Positions 1 to 12,535 of a DNA stretch of 64,000 nt are shown piece after piece. This DNA is from Piper betle (Eukaryota; Streptophyta; Magnoliopsida; Piperales; Piperaceae). Positions within the stretch are counted from its first letter, which is position 1. Each line of letters begins with the position of its first letter. The DNA lies in the NCBI GenBank assembly GCA_033002965.1, contig JAURVB010013624.1:40700-104699 (forward strand), given 5' to 3'. The notes beneath the pieces were generated by a model. The model saw only the letters and a program-made list of their open reading frames with translations, was not told where the DNA came from and made no database searches. Position numbers and translations under genes: made by a program.

Positions 1-850
1 TTTTTATTTTTTGAGATTTTTCCATTCACTATTTTCCTCTTCTTTATCATTGTTTTAATATTTTATTATTTACACATCTTTCTTTTTTGGATTTTCCCTT
101 TTTGTTTTTCTCAAAATGTTTATTTTTTACATTGGGTACATAATGATGTTTTTTGCATTTATTTGTTGATGATCTTCTCTTACTAAAATTGATGTATTTT
201 TTCTAATACATAGTTTTAAATTGTTTTTTTCATTTTTCAAAATTATTTTTAAATTTAATTTTTTAAATGTATAAATACACAAGGAGGATAAACTTCTAAG
301 CATGGTAAACTTCCAATGAGTCATAATTCATGTGAATAGGTTTATGTCAACGAGTTATAGTTTATGGTATCTAAACTTTGAGCGAGAAAAAATCGACAAA
401 TAATTAAATATATATTTATAAGAAATATATCACATAATTATCCATTGGACGTTTGTGAAATAAGTGTGGTATTTGATTGTTTGCATTAGATACCTCTGTG
501 ATTAATGATTTTTCTCCATTAAGATTATTTGCATTTTTTATAGGATGCTTTTTTGTTTTTTATATTTCTTTGATAATGATTAAAAGCGATTGATTTATAT
601 TTATGAATTTTTATAGTTGAGGTACTTCTGTAATATTTTAGGTTTGTAGTTCAATTAATTTCAAATAATTTTAAATTATATTAGAAATTGATAACTTAGT
701 AATTTATATGTTTAATATTCATGACATTAGTCTATTTTTAAAAGTACATACCTGTGCATTGCGCGTTGTTTACGATTGGTTGTTGTGAAGATTAAATCAG
801 TTTTCTTAAAATTGTTGAATCATACATAATCAAATCAGTTCATTAGTGAT
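1..850. other. AT-rich intergenic DNA
   Basis: Very AT-rich sequence with poly-T stretches. No conserved coding frame, RNA gene or bounded repeat was recognised here. Confidence 0.6.
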
Positions 851-855
851 TCCCG

Positions 856-1602
856 GGTTGCATAAATCGCCACTCGGATTGGAGGAAAACTGATTCAAAA
901 ACTCATTGAATCGGTTTTCATCCGAATCGGTCCGTGAATCGACCGATTCGAGCCGATTCCGACCGATTTGAACTGATTCAGAATCGACCCAAATCGACCG
1001 ATTCCGGGCGCAGGGGGTGGGGCGCGACAGGGTGGGGCAGCGGCGGCAGGGAGGGACAGGGCGTGGCTGGCAGGGGGAGGCGAGTGCGAGGCGAGGCGCA
1101 GTGGGCTAGGGTGGGGCAGGGCGGGCGAGGGCGCAGGGCGGGGCGGGTCTCGGGGGAGGGGCGTGGGCGTGGCGGGCGTAGGGCCCGGCGAGGCGAGTCT
1201 GGGGGAGGGGGTGCGGCAGCGGCGGCGGCGACGGGGAAGGAGAGCGGATGCGGGAGAGAAAGGGCGAGGGAAAGAAATAACACTCAGTGGCATTCTCGTA
1301 ATAAAAACTTGACTCGTGTATAACTTGAGTTAAAAATAATAATTAACTCTAAATAATTTAAAAAAATCTTAAAAATATTTAAAAATATCATAAAATATAA
1401 TACACACAATAATATTAAAATGACATCAATATCTAATTTTTATATATTTATGTTATGAGTTGTCAAATTATTATATATGACCAATTTAGACCTATTCATA
1501 CCGATTCAACTAAACTGATTTCTGTCCGATTTAGACCAATTTCGATTCTAAATCTGACTCCCTCGAAAATCGATTCAGGTTCCAATTCTGATTTATGCAA
1601 CC
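856..1602. mobile_element. Small TIR element with GC-rich core
   Basis: The ends are inverted copies: GGTTGCATAAATC at 856-868 and its exact complement at 1590-1602. Inside the left end are repeated CGATTC/GAATCGG-type words, then a GC-rich core at about 1008-1260, then an AT-rich right half. The segment at about 1289-1360 resembles one in the 3-kb LTR family of this window and in the element at 39145-40030. No clear target duplication is visible. Long proline/arginine-rich frames across the core exist on both strands and are compositional. Confidence 0.6.
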
Positions 1603-1880
1603 ATGAGTTGATTCACGAACTATTTTGAATCAAATCGACACAAAATATGTTACACATAATTATTCAACAAAAATAACTGATTAAGTTAACTGAAAACTAA
1701 AACCCCTATTAAAGAATAAATATTTTACATGCAACTGCATCCAATTTAAATATCAAAAGGATTAATTATTTTTTCTCGCAAGGATCAATGTACTTGACCA
1801 ATCAAAATGATAGAAAAAAATAACGCACCTGATGAACTGGAAGTTAGTGAACAAATATAGAGCTCTTACACTAACAATAA

Positions 1881-3060
1881 ATATAAAACCTATGGACTCG
1901 AGGTTAGAGTTTTATAGTCGTTAGCCAGTCGATTTGATCAGTAGTTCGAGTTGATTCAGCTTGCAAAATATGTGCGCAGGGTCGAGGCCGACCATGTGCA
2001 CGTGCTATGAGGATATACTCAAGTATCGATAATAGACGTCAGATCAGACTAAGTTAACAGAAGATATAAGAGTAAATAGTTGATGTTTTTTGTCATGATA
2101 TGACTGTAGAATCAGTTTAAGCCGAATAATAGATTAGGACAGCGTTAGATTTTATTTGGGTGGGTTATTAGTTATAGAGTATCTCATTTGAATCTCGAGT
2201 ATTTATTTGAATTTATTCGAAATTAGTTATTATTTTTAACCCGAGCTCGTTGGCGAGTCAAGTTTTATTTACAAGTTTGCCACCCTCCTATTTCTCGATC
2301 GCCACCCCAAACCCCGACATTTTTTACCTCTCACCATCCCAAACCCTAGCTGCCGACCCCCTTGAGGTTGTCGCCACCGCCGCCGATACTAGCCCGCCGC
2401 CGATCGACGCAGCACAGCTCGGCTGTGCCGTCGCCTTGTCGCCTGGACCACGCCCGGCCACCGTCCAGCCGTCGCGACACCGGAAATCGCTTACGATTTC
2501 CAGGCCGTTCCTGACGTTGATTCCGCCGCCGGAGTGACGTCGAAGCCGTTCCCCTCGACCTCCCCTACATTTCCCCTTACCTAGCGCCGCCGTCGAGGCC
2601 GGCCGTGGGCCCGATCGGAGAGACCGACCGAACTCGACGTCGCCGTTGGTGGTCATCGCCGCCGCGGCTGCCCTTGTCGTCACCTCTATTGGGTCGAGCT
2701 CACCAAGACGGTGCTGACCTTACTCTCTGATTGCCTCGCCGGAGCAGTCGCCGGAAAACCGCAGGAACTCGCTGAAAAACTGGACTCGCTGAAAATCACC
2801 TGATCTTCTGAAGAATCCCTCCCGTCGCACCTTATCGAACTTTGGATGCCTAAGGGTGCCAAATTTGAGTCACAAACTGCGCGGGGTATAATTTATTTTA
2901 ATTTAATTATTTAAAAGTACTGATTGTTAGTACAATATGCTAGGATGCTAGGATTTTATAATTAATGTGTTAGATATTTTCATGTCAATAAAAATGTGAA
3001 TGTGTGTGATGTGTGATATTTAAATGAATGCTATGGAATTAATTAGATAGACTATATAAT
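1881..3060 (+). mobile_element. 5' fragment of the 3-kb LTR family
   Basis: This stretch follows the first part of the LTR at 17591-20578 in order and orientation. It has the region near the LTR start, the 'GGGTGGGTTATTAGTTATAGAG' type block, then 'GAGTCAAGTTTTATTTACAA' followed by a GC-rich core, then an AT-rich block with the 'ATGCTAGGA' word. It stops near 3060, just before the inverted ALG13 duplicate. It is strongly diverged. The GC-rich frames at 2250-2683 are part of the LTR, not a gene. Confidence 0.65.
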
Positions 3061-3100
3061 TGTTGTAATCTAATGCAACCTAGAGCAGGATGATTTTGTA

Positions 3101-3304
3101 TGGATTACCAAATCAGTATAACCTTTACGACATAACTCCTCTTTAATCCTTGGAGTATCCGCTGCTCTAATAAGTGCATCAAAGGAAGTGGTTCCCACCG
3201 TCACAAACACTACTTTATTTGCTCATCTATCAGAGTCAAAATCTCTCATTTTTACTCGGAAATCACACCTTAACCAACAAAAACTTCAAATAAGTTCTAA
3301 ACTT
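3101..3304 (-). pseudogene. Inverted duplicate of ALG13 5' end and exon 1
   Basis: Read on the minus strand, these 204 bases match 3426-3629 of the downstream ALG13 gene without indels and with 6 mismatches by my count (about 97%). The copy includes about 55 nt upstream of the start codon, the ATG and about 49 codons. Codon 9 after the ATG is TGA where the gene has CGA, so it cannot make the protein fragment. It lies head to head with the real gene with a 121-bp spacer. A plus-strand transcript crossing both arms would fold into a long near-perfect hairpin. Confidence 0.92.
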
Positions 3305-3480
3305 ATTGATTGTAGAATAAATTTATCATGATTTCACATTCAATATTGGGCGAGTTCATGTTCTAGATTTATGTTGTTATCGTGTGTTGCAAATTTGGCA
3401 TTTCTATGTGAAAGGGTGAATTACCAAGTTTAGAACTTATTTGAAGTTTTTGTTGGTTAAGGTGTGATTTCCGAGTAAAA

Positions 3481-4550
3481 ATGAGAGATATTGACTCTGA
3501 TAGACGAGCAAATAAAGTGGTGTTTGTGACGGTGGGAACCACTTCCTTTGATGCACTTGTTAGAGCAGTCGATACTCCAAGGATTAAAGAGGAGTTATGT
3601 CGTAAAGGTTATACTGATTTGGTAATCCAAATGGGTCGTGGATCATACATCCCTTCAAAGGTATTGCTTCTATCATGCTTCCTTGCATGCTGCCAATTTT
3701 CGTTTCCTTCTCCATCTTTTGTTTTCTAGCTCAGTGATCTGTTTAGCACTTGATGTCATGATATACTTATGATCATCATGTCCTCTGAATACTTTTAAGA
3801 AGGATTAGTGATTACTTTTCTAAGTTGGGGAAGCAGGTGGATCATCACAATTTATCAGCTGAAAGCCTGATTTAACTCCATTTCCATGTAGTTTCATCAT
3901 AAATTATTATTGTGTCTTGGTTAGAGCCTACAATTGAGAAGCTTGAATCATGGGGTTTAATATTTCTTGCAAGGCATATTTATTTGTTATCCTGATATTT
4001 GTAATTCTCTTTTGATAATTGTAGTTTCAGGTAAGCAGCAAAGTTGCTAATGTAGTTTTTTCCTATGACATAGGGTGAAGTTGGACCTTTGGCTGTTGAC
4101 TACTTCACTTTCTCTCCAAGTATTGCTGAGTACTTGAGATCCGCTTCTCTTGTAATCAGCCACGCAGGTATATTCTTCTGTCACACAAGATTGGCATTGA
4201 GCACTTGGAGATGATGTAAAAATGATTGGTCAGATTACTATTTCCTTAAGCAATATGGAAGTGATTTGTAATTTACAATGTTCTTGCTTGAAGGATCAGG
4301 AAGCATTTTTGAAGCACTAAAGTTGGGTAAACCTTTAATTGTCGTTGTGAATGAAGATTTGATGGACAATCACCAATGTGAATTAGCCGAAGAGTTGGCA
4401 GACAGGCGGCATCTTCTTTATGCACAACCTAAGACCCTGTATGAGACAATTGAGACTATGGATCTGGAGTCTCTTGTTCCTTATCCACCTGCAGATGCAA
4501 CATCGGCTGCTAAGCTCATAAATAGATTTTTGGGCTTTTCTAATGAATAG
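3481..4550 (+). CDS. ALG13: UDP-GlcNAc transferase subunit ALG13 homologue
   Basis: Catalytic partner of the membrane subunit ALG14. In this family the pair adds the second GlcNAc to dolichol-PP-GlcNAc on the cytosolic face of the ER, an early step of N-glycan precursor synthesis. Exons are 3481-3660, 4074-4167 and 4294-4550, all with GT-AG introns, giving 531 nt and 176 aa, the usual size for short plant ALG13. Visible motifs are [16 protein letters not shown] near the N-terminus, the [12 protein letters not shown] glycosyltransferase C-terminal motif across the exon 2/3 junction (phase 1), and NEDLMDNHQ. There are no membrane segments, as expected for a subunit anchored by a partner. The frame is intact. 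The 5' 149 codon bases and 55 leader bases are duplicated in inverse orientation directly upstream (3101-3304), so the native promoter may be displaced or lie in the 121-bp spacer. Confidence 0.94.
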
Positions 4551-7500
4551 TTTTGTGTAGTCGCAAAGAGGTCCCTCATTTTACTTGGGTTAGACTACTG
4601 AAGACATAGTTTGAATTTAAAGAAGGGTTCATGACTAAATTTTTTAGGCTGCTCTGAACTTGTAGCTTAGCTGGAAGTCGATGTTGTTGCTCCACTTTTA
4701 TAGTCTCAATATTGAGCAGAGTGTGAAATTTGTTGGTTCCTAGCATCCAATGTATTAAAGAGGAAAGAAGATTGAAGAACAGCATTTTTGGGACTTAAGA
4801 GGTGGTGGCAATGAAATCAGGTTGCAATCTGAAGCTCGTCGATTTGCAACTGGGATTGGTTAATATCAAAACAATTGCGTAGTATCATGCATGTAATATT
4901 CAAGTTTTTTGAGGTTTTAAATAATGTGATAAGAATGACTGTTCGCAACGTATGTGGTAATTTGTAAGTTTCTTGATTGAGCATAGCCGTTGATGGACGA
5001 GAGCTTTATGAAACTCAAGATGGTAAGGGCTTGCCTTGAATCAATAAGTTGGTGTAAATCCTGGATTTCTGTGTGTTCAATTTGTGTCTCATCTTGCATA
5101 TACGGCAATTTAAGAATAATACGGCAATTGAAGAATAAACATTCTTTTGTCCAATACTGAGATACCCCCATGAAAAGAGCTTTAGCAATTCTCCAAAGTC
5201 CAAATATTGATTTGGATGGTAAAATGAAGCTTCTAGCAACTTAGACCTGGTTAGTAAGGAGAATCTTCCTCAGAATATAAAGATCCAATTTCTTTCACAA
5301 ATGTGATAACAACGGCCCCTGATGAAAAGACATCAACTTGCTCTCATTTTGTTGGTGCTTTTGCTGGGCTCATAGGACCCACTTGACGGCCATCGACAGT
5401 AAGCAAAGAAACCACTCTAAGCCACCACCTCAAACAAATAAAGAAGTTCAAAGTATTCCACTTCATTCATCAACTATATGCTTGACTAATGACTATTATT
5501 TACAAAAATTGAAGACTAATTAAATAGGTTAGGAAGTTTACAATCCTCTTATTCAGCTCGAATATTCTCAAATAATTCTAGTCTTGAACCGTGGCGGCTT
5601 AACAGGTGGAACAGTCTCCTTCAAAGAGCTTATCAAAACAATGACAAAGTCTATGTATTTGGATAAACATTAATGGTACAGAGAAAGAAAGAAAAAACTC
5701 ATGCGTGCTCCTATATTACCCAAAAATAACTTTCTGAAAATTAATAAATATCTTTAAAGAGGTTCATTATTTTCTATGACAAAGATAAATAATTCCTTGC
5801 ACCTGCTTTTACATCAATTACATTACCATAAAAATGAATAAACACCACATTCTTAATCAGGCCATGGGCACCCACCTGAAGTTAAAATTGATCTAAGTTT
5901 CATAACTAAAAGCATCTTGTTTGCAAACTACAATTAAACAAAATAAGGTGAAAGAATGGGCCAATAAAAATAAAATTGGGATGAATATATAGAAGGAAAG
6001 TAGATCCTTGAATTCTACCATATGATTGGTTCGGAGGGGAGAAAGACATTGTCATTTGTCTCATTTTCACCTCATTTTTAGTGGGTAAAGGCAAATGGTC
6101 TTCCCTTTCTGGATCTTTTCATTTTTGTCAATTAATTGACACATAAAGGCTCCGAAGTGGAAAATCTTGCCGTAGGAAACTGGGTGTTTGTTGAATTAAT
6201 ATATTTGATTTACTTGTGGCCATCCTCAGATTGAAAATAAAATATAAAAATAGAAAAAATGTCTTTCTATTTTTTAATTGTTTGATTGACCTGAAAACTT
6301 CGAAACCCCGTAAATATTTTCCTACTTAAAGAATAAAAGTTTTTGAGATAAAATAAATAAATAATATTTTTAAAAGCCATTTTTTACTATTCAAACATTG
6401 AAAAATGCAAAAGAAAAAACTTATCATATAAAATTTAAATCTTAAACTGTCAGCTTAACAAAAAAAATGACATCTTTATGAATGCCCGGATCAGATTAAA
6501 AAAAATCAATAATTACCCAAATCTGGCAATTTGTATCTTGTTGGAAAATGCCAAGTCCCTTTCCCTTTTCCTTGACTTGTATTTTGTATATTATATATCA
6601 TATCATGTAGCTTAAAAATGGTTACGTGATTGTTATTTTAAGCGTGTTAGTTTTTTAATCCCAAATCCTTCCTCGAAATCTCAATTATTGGTGAAAGCGA
6701 CTCGTCTCGTGGCTGGTTTCACCTTTGTCTCTCTTCCTCTATCTTCTCATGTACCATGTATGCATGATGCGCATGTATGCCATGAACCATGATGAACAAT
6801 GACCATGGTGGTCAATGGCAAACCGGGTGGACCCGCTGGGTCTGGAATGGACAAGGTCGGGCCTGTTGGTCGATAATACGTAGCCTAAGCGCCCTGAATT
6901 TTTAGCCTTTTGCCCCGTAAATTAAAAAAAGTTACTAAAGTAATATTGTTAAGCATAGTTAAGTATAGTTAGAAAAATTAGAAAAAGATGTTTAATTGAA
7001 TTAAAAGAGTGAATTAGACCAATTTATTAAAAATTAAATAAAAATTTGTTTATTTGAATTGGACAAAATTAGTAAGTTGTTAACTATAAAATATATTATT
7101 TTAATATTATGATGTATATTATATTTTATATTATATTTTATATTATTCTGAATTTTTTAAATATTATTAAAAAATTAATTATTATTTATTTTTTAATTAA
7201 ATTAAAATTAAAAAAATTCTAATTAGGAGAATACCATACCCCCTCCCCCGCACAAATAAAGTAAAGTCCAGAGGTAAACTATTGAATTTAGGCCATTTGA
7301 TGGAAGTGATTTACTTTCCCGCCGGGATTGTTAGTGTCTATTGAATAACCGTTGACTTTCCCAAACAAGTAATAACTGCTACCATGTAGGCTAGTGGGTG
7401 TAAATTTAAAGATTTGGATCATGTGTGCCCGGGATGCGTAAGTAGTAAAGTACCGCAAGCACCGGAACTTCTCCGGCTTAGCTTCGTCACGTGGTTTAAA

Positions 7501-7720
7501 TTAAGGGTGTACAAAAGTCACCGACGTTTGCACCCGCGTGTAAATTACAGACTGTCTACACAAATCGCGAACACTTGCGTGGACACTTGTTCAGATACGT
7601 GCTCAAAGTCACAATTAAAATGATTTTTTTATCTAATATTATTTGCTAACACACGAATAATTTTTGTTTGTTTTATATTACTAATAAAAATCGTTCATCA
7701 ATAATTGGTACTTTATGACT
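4551..7720. other. ALG13 3' flank and intergenic DNA
   Basis: The first roughly 250 bases are the likely ALG13 3' UTR. The rest is AT-rich DNA with short frames that match no family I recognise. A minus-strand stretch near 5290-5400 reads GRQVGPMSPAKAP before a stop but is too short to assign. Confidence 0.5.
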
Positions 7721-7723
7721 AGG

Positions 7724-8300
7724 GGTGCTAATCGAACAAGCCAACCGAGTTCTAACTTGTGATCGAACTCGGCTCGAATAGTTCGAAACTCGTTTGAACT
7801 TGACTCGAGATCGAACGAGTTTTGAATATACATGTACGAGTTCGACTCGAATATCTTTTATGTGTTCGAGCTCGACTCGTGCTCGAATATACTTAAACTG
7901 TTTAATTTTCTCGAAGCTCGAACCCAGCTCGTCCGTGAGTTCGAAACCGGCTCGATTAAAAGTCAAAAGTCCCTCACTTAAAAAAATGCAATCAATATGG
8001 ATTGAATATTTACCATCTCAACTATCTCACTTCTTTGTTATTATATTGTGTATATAAATAAATAAATAAATAAATAAATAAAAAATATATAAAAACTATA
8101 TTATTATATTATTTTATCTAGTCGAGTTCGAGTCGAGCCACGAGTCGAGTTCGAGTTATAACCGAGTCGAATCGAGTCGAACATGACCTTACTTAAGCTC
8201 GGCTCGTAAGATTCGAGTTCGAGCTCGAGCATTTAAATGTCGAGTTTCGAGTCGAGTCAAGCCGAGCCGAACGCTATATGCTCACGAGCTAGTTCGCTCC
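7724..8300. mobile_element. hAT-like MITE relative, right end degraded
   Basis: Starts with TAGGGGTGCTAATCGAAC, the same terminal word as the MITE at 35893-36153, and is packed with CTCGA/TCGAG words on both arms around an AT-rich middle that includes an (AAAT)n tract. The right arm reaches GAGCTAGTTCG near 8286-8296, but the terminal TTAGCACCCCTA is missing. No target duplication can be proven. Confidence 0.55.
8053..8085. repeat. (AAAT)n microsatellite
   Basis: Uninterrupted run of about eight AAAT units inside the CTCGA-rich MITE-like sequence. Confidence 0.9.
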
Positions 8301-10160
8301 CGCGTTACGCTTAGCCACCACCTTGAAAATTGTAAAATTTATGATCGCCTTAAATGGGTAAATTTTATCAATAACAACATTATGCTAGGCGATGAAGACC
8401 AATTTTTTACTAGTGTATAAATTAAAAGATAAATATTATTTTGAATAATGTAATTGATTAAATTCTATACGTACAACCTTTGTCATAAATCATAAGTGTG
8501 TAGTAAGAAATAGAAGTTATTTTACCTCAAGACTCATGTAATATTTTCCAAATAAAAATATTTTGTATAATTAAGAATATTTTATTGATTTACCAATTGT
8601 ATTAGAAATTCTAGGTGTGTAGTGAAAGAGAAGGGGTGAGTCTTGGGGTTAGGTATAAAAATTTGAAAATATATAAATTATATCTATTTAAAACACATTA
8701 CTAAATTCATATTCATTGAAAATACATCCCTTTTATTTATTTTTTAGATTGAATTTTTTTATTTATGTTAATTTTATGGTCCATAATAGTTTGTGTGATG
8801 TTCGTGTCCGTTGCATCCGCAAAAAAATTTGTAAACTAACATAGACGGTGTCCGTATAAATTATTGTAGATACGGATAAAGACAATCTCCACAATAATTT
8901 TGTGGACACATACAAAGGAGTGTCTGCATCCACGGACACCCCTAGTTTGAATCAAATGGAGTTGGACCAGATAAGGTTAATTATCTTTTTTATATATTTA
9001 TTTTTTTATTTTAAATTTGTTTAGTTATATATGTTCATAGTAATTTTCTCATATTTGTCTCATGTACTCCTTAATCAGCCGAAGACTTATACCTTGTCAT
9101 CCATTATATATATATATATATATTTCGACCTTAGCCAAAATAAAAAGAAGGGAATTTATTGTAGAGTGCTTCACAAACCTGGTGCAGCGGCCCATCATTG
9201 GTCTTAATTACTACAATTAATGAAATATGATTAACTATTTGTTATGGTTAATTTCTTTGGACTCCACTAATTGTGTGAATTTGAGCCAATAAAAAATCTA
9301 TTATAACGGGTTTGCTCTAACAAGTGTTACAGCAAATTCTCTCCCAACTCGAAGATATTGTAATTCATTTAGAAATGTAAAAACTAATACATGGTTCATG
9401 AACATGCAATTATATGTACTTTTGCCACAAAATTCACCCTCTAATTGTGAGGACATAAAAACTCACATTTTGCCTGTCAGAGTCTTTGCTGTCGACAAGG
9501 ATGCTGGTAGCTATGAATGCATACCTACCCAAATTAAACTTTAATTTTCCCTTACCATTGACTCTTTTTTATCTTATAAATTTATTATACATGTGTATAT
9601 GGTCACAAATCTAACAAAAAAGAGCAAGGCGTGTGTATATGGTCACATTAATATTTACTCTCCTAACTCCTAACAACCATGAAAATTTCTCCACGATGAC
9701 TACATCTATTTCACACAATTTTGTTCCACAAATTTCTTATCCTAAGAGTGCCTACAATGTTTGATGGACAATATGGCATGTGATTTGTCAAGCTCAATAT
9801 GTATTTGCCACCTACCAAACCTGCATTAATTTATGAGTACGAAAGATCTCTAGCTTCATCCAACCAAGCTTTTGATAGATGCTGCTAATTTGGTTCATGT
9901 TGTCTCATCTCTTGCTAACAGGTCTATGTCAGCTTCAATGTGATCAGTAAAATATCACTTAGCCTTCATCTTCAAGAGGTAAGCATTGATAACATGGATG
10001 TGTATTGATCAGAGGAGCAGCTCCATTTGATTCGTTGCTCTGCGGCTCGATACAGCAAGTGCAAGCCAGTGTGTCATGCTGCCTATTCAATAACAAGAAG
10101 ATATTTTTATGTAAAAAATAATTTGATCATTAAGTTAATTTAATAATATATGAAGAAATA
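8301..10160. other. AT-rich intergenic DNA
   Basis: No gene recognised. A weak inverted stretch around 9190-9340 resembles the hairpin motif of the tandem array at 40 kb, but too loosely to call. Confidence 0.5.
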
Positions 10161-10164
10161 ACAA

Positions 10165-10430
10165 TTTTTTAATACAAATAATGGCACCTGATGTATTAGA
10201 TAAAAAACTGAGCTGACTTGGACTTATTTATACTTTTTCTTTTCCAAGCAATGTTATTTTTACTTAATTCAAGTAACACGGCTTACAAGTATATTCATTT
10301 TTTAATGCAAATAATGACACCTGATGTATTTGATAAAAACCGAGCTGACTCGATGTTATTTATATTTTTTCTTTTCCGGGCAATGTTATTTTTACTTAAT
10401 TCAAGTAATACGTCTTACAATTATATTCAT
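10165..10430. repeat. Two-copy tandem duplication, unit about 131 bp
   Basis: Two adjacent near-identical units, about 10165-10297 and 10298-10430. Each runs from TTTTAATACAAATAATG-like sequence through GTTATTTTTACTTAATTCAA to TATATTCAT. Short frames spanning it are by-products of the repeat. Confidence 0.85.
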
Positions 10431-12527
10431 TAGCGACGTATGACCAACTCCAAGATCACGAGTAAGAAAAAGATAATTTAAAAAGCTTTGGGCACACAGT
10501 CATCATATATATTATATATCAGGATCCGATCTATAGTTTGAAAAAAATTCTTATGAAATCTCAAAACAGATCATTTGACTCATTTTAAAGGAATCGAGTT
10601 TTACTCAAACAAGACTCAATAATTTAATATGTCTAATTATAACGGGCATGCATTGTTGTATTTCTATTTACCATGCATGCATTGTCTATACCTAGATTTA
10701 GCACATTTAACATGAGCTCAACTTAGTGTAGTAGTTACTTCTTGAGATGGAGTTCTGGTTGATGCAAACACATGAATCTCACTTGTGCTAGCTAGTCTCA
10801 TGTGATCAAATTATTTACCTACCTTTAATCTTGACTAAACTTGGCCTTACCTTATCTCCATATATATAAGGCGATAGCTATCATGTTTACATACAATTAC
10901 TTAATGGAGAGGTGATATAAATTTGGTGGGGAATTAGCAAGGAGACCTAAGTTATACAAGTGCATGAAATATAAACACCAAAGGTGGTATATAGCTGGAG
11001 TAGACTGAAAACAAGAAGAATAAATTGCCAACTCTTTGTCTCAGTATTTGCGTGGTTGTCTGGTATTAGTTTTGGGGTTTGGCTGGGCCGGCAACTCAAT
11101 GGCCAACCTCCCATATGCTATTGCTTCTTCAGCTTTTTGCTGTTCTCCATACAATACTTATAACTTACATGCCCAAGTGGACGGAGTTGTTTGTTCCAAG
11201 AGATTCTTGGAGTTGGATACCTGTTTCACCTACTCTTTTACTGTGCACTTTTCAACTCATTTGATTATAGATAGTATACCTACTGCATATATGCGTTGGT
11301 GAGCATGAGAGATCATATTATAAATACGTAGATGTGGATTTGGTATCCCATATTGATAATGTTTGTGAAGATTTTTCATTAGATGCTCAACTATTCTTTA
11401 TACGATCAAGTTGGTAAGTTCTGTTGCCGAGATAGACTACTGATCAGTAAACTATGTGGGCAGATTGACAACAAAATTAAGATCGATCATGTACATGACA
11501 ATTTCAGTTATCTGGGAAGGAGAGTCGACTGCTCGGCTCAACTAGCGATGGAGATGATCTGATCAAATACTTAAAACTTGATTATCAGATGAAAAATTTA
11601 TGTGGAACCAATTACTAATCAACTACAATGAGCTTTTTTATTTGAATTATTGATCTTCGTTACTAGCTAGTAAGGTACCTCCATTAACATTGCAGCTGTT
11701 AATTTGTCATAGGCCAATCTTGTTAATTTTCAACAAAATACATTATGGTCATAAACATGTCCATGATATAAGGCAGAATTACAGCCTAAGCTTACAAGTT
11801 ACTTTCTTTGGGTTTATGATATCATTGGACGATTACTGATCAGAGGGGCTTTGTTTCTAAGTGGTGAGTGATGTTGCATAGTTGGGGATCGACCGCCAAT
11901 AGTTACATATATGGCATACGATTCATGCAGCAGCCTAACACCAACTTCTCTGTCACTTCATATTCTAGGAACACTACAGACAATAACAATTCATCGACTT
12001 CAACTTTTTTCTTCAACAGATTAACATGAGAAGAAGCCATGTCCAAGGCAAACAAAAAGGTTGGCAAGTGCATCTGACCTACTTTCTCCTAGATTCCTAG
12101 TGTTCACAGAAAAATACAGAACTTATCAACACTTTTGCAACACCTGGATGAAATTGGGTACAACAATTTAGCACTGTCGTTATAATTCGTGTCTCTATTT
12201 TTCCAATATGGAGTCATGGACCACTGGTTAGTGATTCACTCCATTCATGTGGCCCACATATCACTATACATACATTGGTACCAAGTCACTCCAAGATTCT
12301 TCTTCTCGAGCACTAAGAAGAAGGTCCCCATGTTTAATGATCACCGTTTTGGAATTTCTGGGTCCTCTGACTCCTCTCCAACATTGCAGCCCCAAGAATC
12401 TTCTCCCATCAGCTTCATCCTTCTGCTTTTCCCGACATGCCAATATCAAAATTTATCCTAATTTTTATCTGCCCCATTTCTTTAATTATCCTATTTATGC
12501 TCGTGGATAAATCTTCAATCTGACTGT
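10431..12527. other. Intergenic DNA, no gene recognised
   Basis: Short frames of 60-90 codons occur on both strands (for example 11036-11302 and 12189-12461), but none shows a family motif, exon structure or neighbours that support a gene. Confidence 0.5.
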
Positions 12528-12535
12528 GCTATAGT

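Noticed and set aside
895..1323. Pro/Arg/Gly-rich frames of 100-130 codons on both strands
   Set aside because: They lie in the GC-rich core of a TIR element, overlap on opposite strands, show no domain and have no exon support.
2250..2683. GC-rich frames of 95 and 119 codons
   Set aside because: Part of the LTR fragment at 1881-3060.
5230..5400. Minus-strand remnant of a conserved protein (GRQVGPMSPAKAP)
   Set aside because: Too short, with a stop directly after it. I could not place it in a family.
9190..9340. Member of the hairpin family seen at 40-42 kb
   Set aside because: Only loose similarity in order of words. The arms do not pair well.
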